Assembly (NCBI GenBank): GCA_902781945.1
Contig: CACZLE010000028.1
Coordinates: forward strand, 1 to 49,703
Length of the DNA stretch: 49,703 bases
Source of the DNA: an uncultured Eubacteriales bacterium
GTDB taxonomy: Bacteria; Bacillota; Clostridia; Christensenellales; Aristaeellaceae
Direction: 5' to 3'
Program-made: the position numbers and the translations under genes
Shown here: positions 9,070 through 17,353 of the stretch, in pieces
Numbering within the stretch: the first letter of the stretch is position 1
How the letters are laid out: every line of letters starts with the position of its first letter
Notes under the pieces: generated by a model
Databases searched by the model: none
The model's input: only the letters and a program-made list of their open reading frames with translations
What the model was told of the DNA's origin: nothing

Positions 9070-11112
9070 TTACTTGTAGAACACCGTGGTGTTGGCCACC
9101 GTCATGATGGTCATGAGCAGGCCGTTGATGAAGGCGGGCATCCAGATATTGCCGGTGCGCTTGTAGAGGGCGCGGCTGATGCAGGCAGCGATGGCCAGGG
9201 TGGGCACCATGGCTACCAGCACGATGCCGCTGAGGGCAGCGCCGGGATGGGCGGCGACACCGGTGGAGAACAGGGTGATGTACTGGCGGCAGAGCCACAG
9301 GATGATGCCGCCGCAGTTGAGCAGGATGGCCAGGATATAGCCCAGGATGCCCTTGCCGCCGTTGGTGTTGATGGCGATGCTGGCGGTGCTGACCAGGTAG
9401 AACAGCAGGAAGGTGGGCAGATACCGCAGGATGGCGGGCAGGATGTTGCCGTCAAAGGTCTTGAAGGCGAAGGTCCAGATGCGGAAGTCCGTCTTGAAGA
9501 TCAGGTCCACCAGGAACAGCAGCGCGTAGCCGCAGGCCACGGTGACGATGGCGCCCACACAGCTGGCTATGATGGCCAGAGGGCTCAGCTTGACGCCGTA
9601 GTTGGCCAGACCCACGCCCTCATGGGACTTGAAGAACAGATACACCAGGGCCATGATCATCAGGGCGATGAAAGTGCAGCCCAGGGTCCACTTGCCGATA
9701 TCGTTGACCACGGGGGCGGTCCAGAAGCTGGAATTGGCATACAGGCTGCCCTTGGTGACCAGCAGCAGGCCCGCGCCCGCGATCACCGCGGCCACAGCCC
9801 CGGCGATGGCAGGTTTCTTGGCGCCGCCCTTGGCGATGGTATAGGCCACATAGGCCACAGCGCACACGATGAGCCCCAGGGCGAACCAGAACACCACCTT
9901 GCTGCCGGTGGCGGCGGGATCGCCGTTGTACAGGGTTTCAAACAGGATGCCGGGCAGCAGGATGGCCGCCACGGTGATCACGATGCCGCACACCTTGGAG
10001 AGCATGGAGGCGGAGCCCTTGGCAGCCTGCGCCAATCCGGTCTTGGCCAGGCTGAAGAAGGGCAGCTGGATGACGCACAGGGCGATGGCCAGGATGAACA
10101 GCACGAAGCCCAGCAGGGCCACGCACTCGCTCAGCTCCTTGAGGAACCAGATCTGGCTGGTGGGAGCGACGTCCTTGATGCCCGTGTTGTAGGCGGCGAA
10201 GGCCGTGGTGTAGAAGCTCACGGCGTCCGCCGTGGTGGTCTTGCTGAAATGGTTCCAGGGATGGGTCTGATGGGGCTGATAGATGATGCGGTGGCCGCCG
10301 TCGCTGGTGTCATACCAGGTGGAAGGCTCGGCGCTCTCCTGCTGCAGGAAGGTAAGGCCGTCCGGAGTGGCCACGTAGTTCTTCTGCCGCACGGTGCCCG
10401 CGGGATCGTCGGGCGCGTTAAAGAAGAACTCGTCAAACTGCGCCGCCACCTTGCCCAGGTAGCGTCCGCCGCCCGCGGCGTCAAAGGCCTGGGCCGTGAC
10501 GCCGAAGATGCCGGAGTAGCCAAAATCGCTGCCCTCGGTCAGGTTGGCGTAGATCTTGCGGAAGCCATTGGTGGCAAAGTCCCTTTCGTCGTTGGCCACG
10601 GCGATGGTGGAGCTGAAGCCGCCCATGCTGTGACCGGTGATGCCGATGATGCCGTTGCCGGCCTCGTCCTTGAGCACATAGGGCTGCTCATAGAAATACT
10701 GCACGGCGTCATACATGGAATTGAGCCAGAAGGGAGCCCAGGTCTTGAGGAAGTCGCCATAGGCGGCGAAGCCCTCGTAAACCTCGTCGTTGATGTCGCT
10801 GTGGCCGTGATCATACATATCCAGCGCCAGCACGGGATAGCCGCGGCGGCTGAGCTCGACGGCGTTGGCGTCCTGCATCTCGGCGCTGTTCAGATAGCCG
10901 TGGGTCACGATGACGCCGGGCCGGGGATTGGAGGCGTCCACGCCCTTGGGCATGTACAAAAGGCCGCTCAGGGTGCCGTTGGCCGTATCAAAGCTGATGC
11001 GGCTCACCTTCACGCTCCACAGGCCGGTGTTGAACAGGTTGGCCAGCAGACTGCCGCACAGCACCAGCACCAGCGCGCAGATCAGCAGACGCAGAGGAAA
11101 CTTCTTGGTCAT
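9070..11112 (-). CDS. Alpha/beta hydrolase fused to a polytopic membrane domain
   Basis: A 680-aa fusion. After one N-terminal membrane anchor (residues about 8-28) comes an alpha/beta-hydrolase: oxyanion strand GVIVTHGYLNS (66-76), GYPVLALDMYDHGHSD, and the nucleophile elbow GHSMGG with Ser162. A candidate catalytic His lies in YQPHQTHPWNHF near residue 280. From about residue 335 onward the protein is membrane-embedded, with roughly nine hydrophobic helices of an unrecognised type. With the first anchor this would place the hydrolase outside the cytoplasmic membrane, an inference from topology. It could be a lipid- or surface-polymer esterase. It is a single-gene unit with its own promoter and terminator. 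I do not recognise a named family for the membrane half. Confidence 0.75.
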   Translation of the reverse strand: MTKKFPLRLLICALVLVLCGSLLANLFNTGLWSVKVSRISFDTANGTLSGLLYMPKGVDASNPRPGVIVTHGYLNSAEMQDANAVELSRRGYPVLALDMYDHGHSDINDEVYEGFAAYGDFLKTWAPFWLNSMYDAVQYFYEQPYVLKDEAGNGIIGITGHSMGGFSSTIAVANDERDFATNGFRKIYANLTEGSDFGYSGIFGVTAQAFDAAGGGRYLGKVAAQFDEFFFNAPDDPAGTVRQKNYVATPDGLTFLQQESAEPSTWYDTSDGGHRIIYQPHQTHPWNHFSKTTTADAVSFYTTAFAAYNTGIKDVAPTSQIWFLKELSECVALLGFVLFILAIALCVIQLPFFSLAKTGLAQAAKGSASMLSKVCGIVITVAAILLPGILFETLYNGDPAATGSKVVFWFALGLIVCAVAYVAYTIAKGGAKKPAIAGAVAAVIAGAGLLLVTKGSLYANSSFWTAPVVNDIGKWTLGCTFIALMIMALVYLFFKSHEGVGLANYGVKLSPLAIIASCVGAIVTVACGYALLFLVDLIFKTDFRIWTFAFKTFDGNILPAILRYLPTFLLFYLVSTASIAINTNGGKGILGYILAILLNCGGIILWLCRQYITLFSTGVAAHPGAALSGIVLVAMVPTLAIAACISRALYKRTGNIWMPAFINGLLMTIMTVANTTVFYK

Positions 11113-11192
11113 ACAATCATTTCCTTTCCAAAAAAATTGATGGCAGAAGAACGACTGTCAATTATTCGCCTCTCCTGCCTAATGTTGTATGC

Positions 11193-11221
11193 ATTGTAAC
11201 ATAGTTATGTTGAACATGCAA
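11193..11221 (-). promoter_or_regulatory. Probable promoter of hydrolase-membrane gene
   Basis: On the minus strand TTGCAT-17-TACAAT, about 80 bp before the start codon. The -10 is good and the -35 fair. Confidence 0.6.
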
Positions 11222-11258
11222 CTGGTTTCGTGGAAAAAATCTCCATGACGCACACAGC

Positions 11259-11298
11259 AAAAACGGAGCCGTTCCGCTGAACCGCTCCGTTTTTTTGA
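11259..11298 (-). terminator. Terminator of ParA-epimerase operon
   Basis: ACGGAGC/GCTCCGT stem continued by GTTC/GAAC across a C-C mismatch, with T tracts on both sides. It lies just after the epimerase stop. Confidence 0.85.
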
Positions 11299-11305
11299 TC
11301 ATGCC

Positions 11306-12190
11306 TCAGATCACCGCAGTCGTAAACCAGGTGGTGTATACCTTGCCCGGCTGGAGCAGGGTCACATAAGGCTTATCCTCAAAGTTGTCGCTGTCCTGCG
11401 CGCGCCCGGGCATGCCGTGCCAGGGCTCCAGGCACAGATAATCGCCGTGGGTGCCCGGCATGGTCCACACGGTCAGCACTTCCATCTTGGGGAAGTCGAA
11501 CCGGATGCCGTGGCCGCTGGTCTTGTGCACCAGATCCACGCTGCGGCTGTTGAGGCCCGCAAAGATCAGACTGTCCCGCTGGTCAAAATAATCGTGAGAC
11601 AGAGGCAGTACCCGGCCCTCCCGCAGCTCCGGCAGCGGCTGCGGATCGCCCATCAGCCCGCCGGGCAGGACCTGGAGGGTTTCATTCTTTTCGGGCCGGG
11701 CGAACACCAGCTGATAATCCTCAAAGGCCGCGCCCGCTTCCATGGGGCAGGCAAAGCCGGGATGGCCGCCCACGCACATGGGCATGACCCGATCGCTCCT
11801 GTTTTCCACCAGGAAGGTGGTGGTGTAGCCGCCCTCAAACAGCCGATAGGTGACGTGGAAGGCGAAATCGAAGGGATACATGGGCTTGCTCTCCTCAGTG
11901 GGCGTCAGCACCAGATCCACAAAATCGTCCCCCACGTGGGAAACGGCAAACTCGGGATTGCGGGTGAAGCCGTGCTTGGTCATGGGATATTCCCGACCGG
12001 CGATGACGATCCGGTCATTGCGCACAGCGCCGCAGATGGGGAAAAGCACCGGCGTATACTGGGGCCACACGCTGGGATCGGCCTGCCAGATCACCTCGCG
12101 CCCGTCCGCGGCCTTGAAGGACATGAGCTGCGCGCCCTTCGTGCGCACGGTGGCGGTGGTATTGCCGTAGCGAAGGCTGATTTCTGCCAT
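11306..12190 (-). CDS. Aldose 1-epimerase family protein (LacX-like)
   Basis: Galactose-mutarotase-fold protein of 294 aa. It probably interconverts the anomers of a free or phosphorylated hexose in the cytoplasm. Seen are GAQLMSFKAADGREVIWQ near the N-terminus, the substrate-binding PICGAVRND and TKHGFTRN (candidate catalytic His), VGGHPGFACP (second conserved His), and LCLEPWHGMPGR with the catalytic Glu. No signal peptide is present. It is the last gene of an operon with parA and an unknown gene, 13 bp behind parA. No sugar gene is adjacent, so the substrate is open. Confidence 0.85.
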   Translation of the reverse strand: MAEISLRYGNTTATVRTKGAQLMSFKAADGREVIWQADPSVWPQYTPVLFPICGAVRNDRIVIAGREYPMTKHGFTRNPEFAVSHVGDDFVDLVLTPTEESKPMYPFDFAFHVTYRLFEGGYTTTFLVENRSDRVMPMCVGGHPGFACPMEAGAAFEDYQLVFARPEKNETLQVLPGGLMGDPQPLPELREGRVLPLSHDYFDQRDSLIFAGLNSRSVDLVHKTSGHGIRFDFPKMEVLTVWTMPGTHGDYLCLEPWHGMPGRAQDSDNFEDKPYVTLLQPGKVYTTWFTTAVI

Positions 12191-12203
12191 GGATATTCCT
12201 CCT

Positions 12204-12974
12204 TTATTTCACCCGCTCGCCGTTGCGGGCCAGCACCTCCCGCGCTAGGCTGCGGTAGGCTTCGGCCCCGGTGGACCGGGGATCATAGCGATTGATGGGC
12301 AGGGCGTGGCTGGGCGCTTCGCCCAGGCGTACGTTGCGGGGCACAGTGGTGGCGAACACCTTTGATTTAAAGTGCTTTTTCACCTGAGCCACCACCTGCA
12401 AACTCAGGTTGGTGCGCCCGTCGAACATGGTGAGCAGCACGCCCTCCACGTCCAGGGCGGGATTGAGGCCGCGCTTGACCCGGGAAATGGTGTCCATCAG
12501 GCTGCGCACGCCCTCCAATGCGTAATACTCGCACTGAATGGGGATCAGCACGCTGTTTGCCGCCGTCAGGGCGTTGACCGTCAGCAGGCCCAGGGAGGGC
12601 GGGCAATCGATGATGATATAATCGTAGCGTTCCGCCAGGGGACGCAGCGCCGCCCGCATGCGGTATTCCCGGCGCTCCAGGCCCACCAGCTCCACCTCCG
12701 CCGCCGCCAGACGGATATCCGAGGGCAGCACGCTCATGTTTTCGGTATCGCTGACCGCCACGCACTTTTCCGCCGTGGCGATGCCCAGCAGCACCTCGTA
12801 CAGGCTCTTTTCCCCCGCCTGCACCCCGGAACCGCTGGAGGCGTTGCCCTGGGGATCGGCGTCCACCAGCAGGGTCTTTTTGCCCCGTTCCGCCAGACAG
12901 GCGCACAGATTGACCGCCGTGGTGGTCTTGCCCACGCCGCCCTTCTGATTGGTCACAGCAATGATCTTACCCAA
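12204..12974 (-). CDS. ParA/Soj-type partition ATPase
   Basis: MinD/ParA-superfamily ATPase, 256 aa. ParA dimers bind DNA non-specifically and move ParB-parS complexes. The deviant Walker A (NQKGGVGKTT), LLVDADPQGNAS, Walker B (YDYIIIDCPPSLGLLT) and the C-terminal VPRNVRLGEAPSHALPI are typical of chromosomal Soj. The start is the second of two nearby TTG codons, giving MGKIIAVTNQ, the usual Soj N-terminus; GAAGGA lies about 7 nt upstream. The first TTG would be too close to that site. No parB/spo0J follows; the next gene is an epimerase. Upstream lies an unknown 163-aa gene and then the dnaA/oriC region. Confidence 0.92.
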   Translation of the reverse strand: MGKIIAVTNQKGGVGKTTTAVNLCACLAERGKKTLLVDADPQGNASSGSGVQAGEKSLYEVLLGIATAEKCVAVSDTENMSVLPSDIRLAAAEVELVGLERREYRMRAALRPLAERYDYIIIDCPPSLGLLTVNALTAANSVLIPIQCEYYALEGVRSLMDTISRVKRGLNPALDVEGVLLTMFDGRTNLSLQVVAQVKKHFKSKVFATTVPRNVRLGEAPSHALPINRYDPRSTGAEAYRSLAREVLARNGERVK

Positions 12975-12989
12975 AATCAATTCCTTCTT

Positions 12990-13481
12990 TTATCCGTTGT
13001 TTTCCTCCGGCAGCCAGCCGCGCCAGCGATAGGCCGGATGGGCGGCCCGGGCCGTCCGGGCGATCAGCTCCAATTCGTCCGCCGTCTGGAAGGCCGTGAA
13101 ATCCTGATACAGGGCCCGCAGGGCCGCCAGGCTGTCATGGGTCATGGCGAATTGCCGCAGCCGGCCATACTGCCAGGCGCTGTGGGGCAGCTGATGCAGG
13201 GCCAGATACAGCAGCTCGTCCGCCATCTGGTCCACGTCGTCCACCCGCACCCGCATGGTGCGTCCGTCGTCCAGCAGCACCCGCATATCCTCCTGGGTCA
13301 GCGCCCGGATCTCCCCAAAGAGCAGGGAATCCAGCTGCCGATACAGCCCGTCCAGGTCGTCCGCCGCAGGATCGAAGCCGTTCAGCAGCCCGCAGGCCCG
13401 GGCGCACACGTCGCTTGCCCGCAAAAAGGCCGCGCCCAGCCAGGGCTGCAAGACCCGCGACACCATCTCCATGCGCACCAT
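12990..13481 (-). CDS. Uncharacterised protein next to oriC
   Basis: A 163-aa protein of no recognised family. It is predominantly helical and acidic in the middle (PAADDLDGLYRQLDSLLFGEIRALTQEDMRVLLDDG), with no signal peptide or membrane segment. The start was set at MVRMEM because AGGAG lies 8 nt upstream; an upstream in-frame extension has no such site. It is the first gene of an operon with parA (15-bp gap) and is divergent from dnaA across the oriC-like region. That position, where partition and origin genes usually lie, suggests a role linked to replication or segregation, but nothing in the sequence proves it. Confidence 0.65.
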   Translation of the reverse strand: MVRMEMVSRVLQPWLGAAFLRASDVCARACGLLNGFDPAADDLDGLYRQLDSLLFGEIRALTQEDMRVLLDDGRTMRVRVDDVDQMADELLYLALHQLPHSAWQYGRLRQFAMTHDSLAALRALYQDFTAFQTADELELIARTARAAHPAYRWRGWLPEENNG

Positions 13482-13927
13482 GACGGCTTCTCCTTTCCTG
13501 TGTGATACCAAAATACCACATTTTCACCGTTTTGTCCACAGGCGGGGCAGGCAGCCGCCGGAAAGGCGCGCAAAAAATAATTTTTTATGCATTTTGTTAC
13601 AAGTTCATTTCATTATTGAATAAATAATCACAATTTTGTGATGATGAATATACCGCTTGTGGTGAAGGGACCACCCCGACACAAGGGATAGTTTAGGCAG
13701 GGGCACCGGCCATGCAAAGGGGGTGCCGGTGGATAACTCTTGCCTTTTTCCCGGAAATCTGCTATGATAAAGGCGTTCAAAGAGCGAACAGGCGGTTTTA
13801 TCCACAGGTACTTATCCACCGTTCGATTCTGGCAGTAACGGTGGCTTTATTTTTTTCGCGCCTTTTTACCGCATCGCGTTTGAACGGCTTTATGCATTCT
13901 TTTCATATACAAATGGGGGCATGTTCC
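13482..13927. other. Candidate replication origin / dnaA regulatory region
   Basis: A 446-bp gene-free region upstream of dnaA. Perfect DnaA box TTATCCACA at 13798-13806; one-mismatch boxes TTATCCACC at 13812-13820 and, reversed, at 13728-13736; TTGTCCACA at 13532-13540. An AT-rich tract at about 13571-13665 could be the unwinding region and contains the palindrome ATCACAA-TT-TTGTGAT (13627-13642). The boxes flank the dnaA promoter, so autoregulation is likely whether or not replication starts here. Gene orientation does not switch at this point, which weakens the origin call. Confidence 0.6.
13740..13768 (+). promoter_or_regulatory. dnaA promoter
   Basis: TTGCCT-17-TATGAT. One DnaA box lies just before the -35 and two lie about 30-50 bp after the -10, a classic autorepression layout. 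Confidence 0.75.
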
Positions 13928-15238
13928 TTGGAAACCACTGTGCTTTGGGACCGCGCCTGCGAATCGCTGGCCGCCAATATGATAAAAGTCACCTACGACA
14001 CCTGGATCCACACCCTGAAGCCCATCGCGCTGGACGGGGATACCTTTGTGTTGCAGGCCGCCACGGATTTTTACAAAAAAAACGTGGTGATGCGCTATGC
14101 CGCCACCATCGAGAGCGCCCTGAGCCAGATCGCGGGCCGTCCCCTGACGGCCAAGTTTCTCAACCCCGAGGAGGCCGAAGCCTACGTGAGCCCCGTGCCC
14201 GCGGTGGAGAAGCCCTCTTTTCTCAACCCCAAATATACCTTTGATTCCTTCGTGGTGGGCAGCAGCAACCGCTTTGCCCACGCGGCCTGCCTGGCCGTGG
14301 CCGAATCCCCGGCGGAGGCCTATAACCCGCTGTTCATCTATGGCGGCGTGGGCCTGGGCAAGACCCATCTGATGCACGCCATCGGCCACTATCTGCTGGC
14401 CAACAACCCCCAGGTGAAGATCGCCTACGTGACCAGCGAGGCCTTCATGAACGAGCTGATCTCCGCCATTCAGACGAGCCAGACCGCCTCCTTCCGGGAT
14501 AAATACCGCAAGGTGGACGTGCTGCTCATCGACGATATCCAGTTCATCGCCGGCACCACCAGCACCCAGGAGGAATTTTTCCACACCTTCAACGCCCTGC
14601 ATACGGCGGGCAAGCAGATCATCGTATCCAGCGACCGTCCGCCCCGGGAGATCCCCCGGCTGGAGGAGCGCCTGCGCAGCCGCTTTGAATGGGGCCTGAT
14701 CGCCGACATTCAGCGGCCCGACCTGGAGACCCGCATCGCCATCCTGCGCCGCCGGGCCCAGGACGAGATGATCACCTGCGGCGACGACGTGCTGCAGATG
14801 ATCGCCGAGCGGGTGCAGAGCAACATCCGCGAGCTGGAAGGCAGCCTCACCCGCCTGTCCGCCTACGCCTCCCTGACGGGGCGGCCCATCGACTGCGCCC
14901 TGGCGGAGGACGCCCTGCGGGAGGTGTTCGCCAGCCACGAGCCCCACAACGTCACCTGCGAGGACGTGCTGCGCGTGGTTTCTTCCTACTACAATGTGAC
15001 TCCCGAGGATCTGAAAGGCCCCCGCCGCAACCGGGAGATCACCGTGCCCCGCCAGATCGCCATGTATCTGTGCCGGGAGCTGACCGATTGCTCCATGTCC
15101 CGCATCGGCGACACCATGGGCGGCCGGGATCACACCACCGTGCTCCACGGCTGCGACAAGGTGGCCGAAGACCTGCGCACCTCCGAAAGCCTGGGCGCGC
15201 TGATGGACGATCTGCGTCACGCCCTGCAAAACAAATAA
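13928..15238 (+). CDS. dnaA: Chromosomal replication initiator DnaA
   Basis: AAA+ initiator, 436 aa from the chosen start. Domain III carries Walker A (GGVGLGKTHLMHAIG), Walker B (VDVLLIDDIQFIAG) and sensor regions (IIVSSDRPPREIPRLEERLRS). Domain IV ends with the DnaA-box reader (MYLCRELTDCSMSRIGD, then GGRDHTTVLHGCDKV). Domain II is very short. The TTG start (METTVLWDRACESL) is preferred because GGGGG lies 8 nt upstream and the N-terminus then matches other DnaA proteins. ATGs at 13892 and 13913 are in frame but lack a ribosome binding site, and anything before about 13775 precedes the promoter. Unusually, dnaN does not follow; the next gene is a convergent punA. Confidence 0.95.
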   Translation: METTVLWDRACESLAANMIKVTYDTWIHTLKPIALDGDTFVLQAATDFYKKNVVMRYAATIESALSQIAGRPLTAKFLNPEEAEAYVSPVPAVEKPSFLNPKYTFDSFVVGSSNRFAHAACLAVAESPAEAYNPLFIYGGVGLGKTHLMHAIGHYLLANNPQVKIAYVTSEAFMNELISAIQTSQTASFRDKYRKVDVLLIDDIQFIAGTTSTQEEFFHTFNALHTAGKQIIVSSDRPPREIPRLEERLRSRFEWGLIADIQRPDLETRIAILRRRAQDEMITCGDDVLQMIAERVQSNIRELEGSLTRLSAYASLTGRPIDCALAEDALREVFASHEPHNVTCEDVLRVVSSYYNVTPEDLKGPRRNREITVPRQIAMYLCRELTDCSMSRIGDTMGGRDHTTVLHGCDKVAEDLRTSESLGALMDDLRHALQNK

Positions 15239-15263
15239 GCGTCCCCCTTCGATCCCCTGCTCA

Positions 15264-15313
15264 TCCCGGCGGCATCCCTCCATGCCGCCGGGACATGCGG
15301 AGGGTCTTTTTTT
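15264..15313 (+). terminator. Terminator after dnaA, two alternative hairpins
   Basis: An 11-bp stem CCCGGCGGCAT/ATGCCGCCGGG has CCCTCC as its loop. That loop can instead pair with GGAGGG just before TCTTTTTTT. The two hairpins exclude each other. Confidence 0.65.
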
Positions 15314-15339
15314 GTTGATAAATCGTGTTTTCTCGTCTT

Positions 15340-16155
15340 TTACAGCTTCTCGATGACCCCGTCCAGCAGCGTCCGGAAGGTGCCCCGCACCCGCTCGCCG
15401 GTCTCCATGACCTCCTGATGGGAGAGGGGCGCGTCCAGGATGCCCGCGGCCATGTTGGTCAGGCAGCTGACGCCCAGCACCCGCATGCCCGCGTGCACGG
15501 CGGCAATGGTTTCGGGCACGGTGGACATGCCCACGGCGTCCGCGCCCAGCACCCGGGCCATGCGGATCTCGGCAGGCGTCTCATAGGTGGGGCCGTTGAA
15601 CCAGGCGTACACGCCCTCCCGCAGGGTGATCCCGCATTCCGCAGCCGCCTCAGCGGCAATGGCCCGCAGGCGCTTGTCGTAGGCCCGGCTCATATCGGGG
15701 AAGCGGGGCCCCAGCTCGTCGATATTGGGTCCGGTCAAAGGATTTTTGCCGGAAAAATTGATAAAATCGGTAATCAGCATCAGGTCGCCCGGGGCGAAAT
15801 CCACGTTCACCGCCCCCGCCGCGTTGGTGAGGATCAGGTCCTTGACCCCCATGCGCGCCATGGCCCGGATGGGCAGCACCACGTCGCTGAGCGGGTGCCC
15901 TTCATAGCTGTGAAAGCGTCCGCGCATCATCAATACGCGCTTGCCGTGCAGCGTGCCCGCCCACAGCTCTCCCGCGTGCCCAGCCACCGTGGACGCCGGG
16001 AAGCCGGGGATCTCGCTGTACGGGATCATCCGCGCGTCCTGCAGCGCCTCCACATAGTCCCCCAGGCCGCTGCCCAGCACCACGGCGATATCGGCCTCGC
16101 CCAGGGCCTCCCGGATATAGGCCGCAGCCTTGTCGATCCGCTCAATCTCACGCAT
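15340..16155 (-). CDS. punA: Purine nucleoside phosphorylase (PNP class I)
   Basis: Trimeric-type purine nucleoside phosphorylase, 271 aa. It splits (deoxy)guanosine or (deoxy)inosine with phosphate to the base and (deoxy)ribose-1-phosphate. Family motifs are VVLGSGLGDYV (phosphate site), GHAGELWAGTLHGKRVLMMRGRFHSYEGH, LILTNAAGAVN (with the substrate Asn), WFNGPTYETPAEIRM (conserved Glu) and VGMSTVPETIAAVHAGM. Its start overlaps deoB by 8 bp. Product and neighbour fit: deoB converts the pentose-1-phosphate to the 5-phosphate. It is convergent with dnaA. Confidence 0.95.
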   Translation of the reverse strand: MREIERIDKAAAYIREALGEADIAVVLGSGLGDYVEALQDARMIPYSEIPGFPASTVAGHAGELWAGTLHGKRVLMMRGRFHSYEGHPLSDVVLPIRAMARMGVKDLILTNAAGAVNVDFAPGDLMLITDFINFSGKNPLTGPNIDELGPRFPDMSRAYDKRLRAIAAEAAAECGITLREGVYAWFNGPTYETPAEIRMARVLGADAVGMSTVPETIAAVHAGMRVLGVSCLTNMAAGILDAPLSHQEVMETGERVRGTFRTLLDGVIEKL

Positions 16156-17329
16156 GGGGCTTCATCTCCAATTCCTTAAAGAATGAATCCGCGCCGAACC
16201 GCTGGGGCAGGCCGAAGCCCTCGCACACGGTGGCGGCGATATCGGCATAGCTGCCGCGGGTGCCCAGGTCCACCACCCCGCGCATGCCCCGATGCCAGGC
16301 CAGGATCGGCACCCGCTCGCGGGTATGATCCGTGCCGGAATAGGTGGGATCGCAGCCGTGGTCGGCGGTGATCATCAACAGGTCGTCGTCGGTCATGGCT
16401 CCCAGGATATGGGGCAGATAATCGTCAAAGTCCCTGAGGCACTGGGCGTAGGCCTGCACGTCCCTGCGATGGCCGCAGTTCATGTCGAAGTCCACCAGGT
16501 TCACAAAGCACAGCCCCGTGAAATTCTGGGCCATATCGTCCATCAGGCTTTCCAGGCAGGCAGGATTGCCCGCGCTGTGCACGCTCTGGGTGATGCCCTT
16601 CATGTTGAAGATATCCTCGATCTTGCCCACGGCCAGGGTGTCATAGCCCGCCTTGCTCAGCACGTCCAGCATGGTATCGCTGAACGGGTCCATGGAAAAA
16701 TCGTGCCGCCGGGGGGTGCGCTTGAAGTCCGCCGCGCAGGTGCCGGTGAAGGGGCGGGCGATGACCCGGCCCACGCCGTGCTTGCCCTGCAGCAGCGCCC
16801 GGGCCTTGCGGCACATGTCGTACAGCTCCTCCACGGGCACGATATCCTCATGGGCGGCAATCTGGAACACGCTGTCCGCCGAGGTGTACACGATCACCTT
16901 GCCGGTGCGCAGGTGCTCTTCGCCCAGCTCCTTCAATATCTCCGTGCCGCTGGCGGGCTTGTTGCCGATGGTCCCCCGGCCCACGGCCTGCTCAAAGGCC
17001 CCGATCACCTCCGGCGGGAAGCCGTTTGGATAGGTGGGGAAGGGCTCGTTCAGGGTCAGACCGGCGATCTCCCAATGGCCGGTGGTGGTGTCCTTGCCCC
17101 GGCTGGCCTCGGTCAGGCGGCCAAAAGCGCCCGCCGCGGCCATATCCCGCATGAGCCCCGTGCCCGGGATGTGCCCAAAGGCGATGCGCTCCATGTGTGG
17201 CAATTGCAAACGGGTCTTTTGCACGATGTGGCCCACGGTGTTGGCCCCTTCGTCGCCGTAGAGGGCCGCATCCGGGGCGTCGCCCACGCCCACGGAATCA
17301 AGAACGATCAGAAAAACTCTGTTCAGCAT
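16148..17329 (-). CDS. deoB: Phosphopentomutase
   Basis: Alkaline-phosphatase-superfamily mutase, 393 aa, normal length. It converts (deoxy)ribose-1-phosphate to the 5-phosphate in nucleoside salvage. Seen: the metal-binding N-terminus FLIVLDSVGVGDAPDA, the phosphorylated Thr region GRLTEASRGKDTTTGHWEIAG, and the C-terminal metal ligands VDFDMNCGHRRD and MITADHGCDPT ... GTDHTRE. AGGAGG is placed 8-9 nt before the ATG. It lies between a flavin reductase gene (24 bp upstream) and punA (overlapping) in one operon. Confidence 0.96.
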   Translation of the reverse strand: MLNRVFLIVLDSVGVGDAPDAALYGDEGANTVGHIVQKTRLQLPHMERIAFGHIPGTGLMRDMAAAGAFGRLTEASRGKDTTTGHWEIAGLTLNEPFPTYPNGFPPEVIGAFEQAVGRGTIGNKPASGTEILKELGEEHLRTGKVIVYTSADSVFQIAAHEDIVPVEELYDMCRKARALLQGKHGVGRVIARPFTGTCAADFKRTPRRHDFSMDPFSDTMLDVLSKAGYDTLAVGKIEDIFNMKGITQSVHSAGNPACLESLMDDMAQNFTGLCFVNLVDFDMNCGHRRDVQAYAQCLRDFDDYLPHILGAMTDDDLLMITADHGCDPTYSGTDHTRERVPILAWHRGMRGVVDLGTRGSYADIAATVCEGFGLPQRFGADSFFKELEMKPHA

Positions 17330-17353
17330 ATTTCAAACCTCCTGCTTGCGTAT

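Noticed and set aside
8956..11199. Long plus-strand frame (747 aa) opposite the hydrolase-membrane gene
   Set aside because: Low-complexity shadow beginning inside the tRNA gene.
13712..13927. Longer N-terminus for DnaA starting at 13712
   Set aside because: It would begin before the predicted promoter -10 and cover the DnaA boxes; its sequence does not match DnaA domain I.
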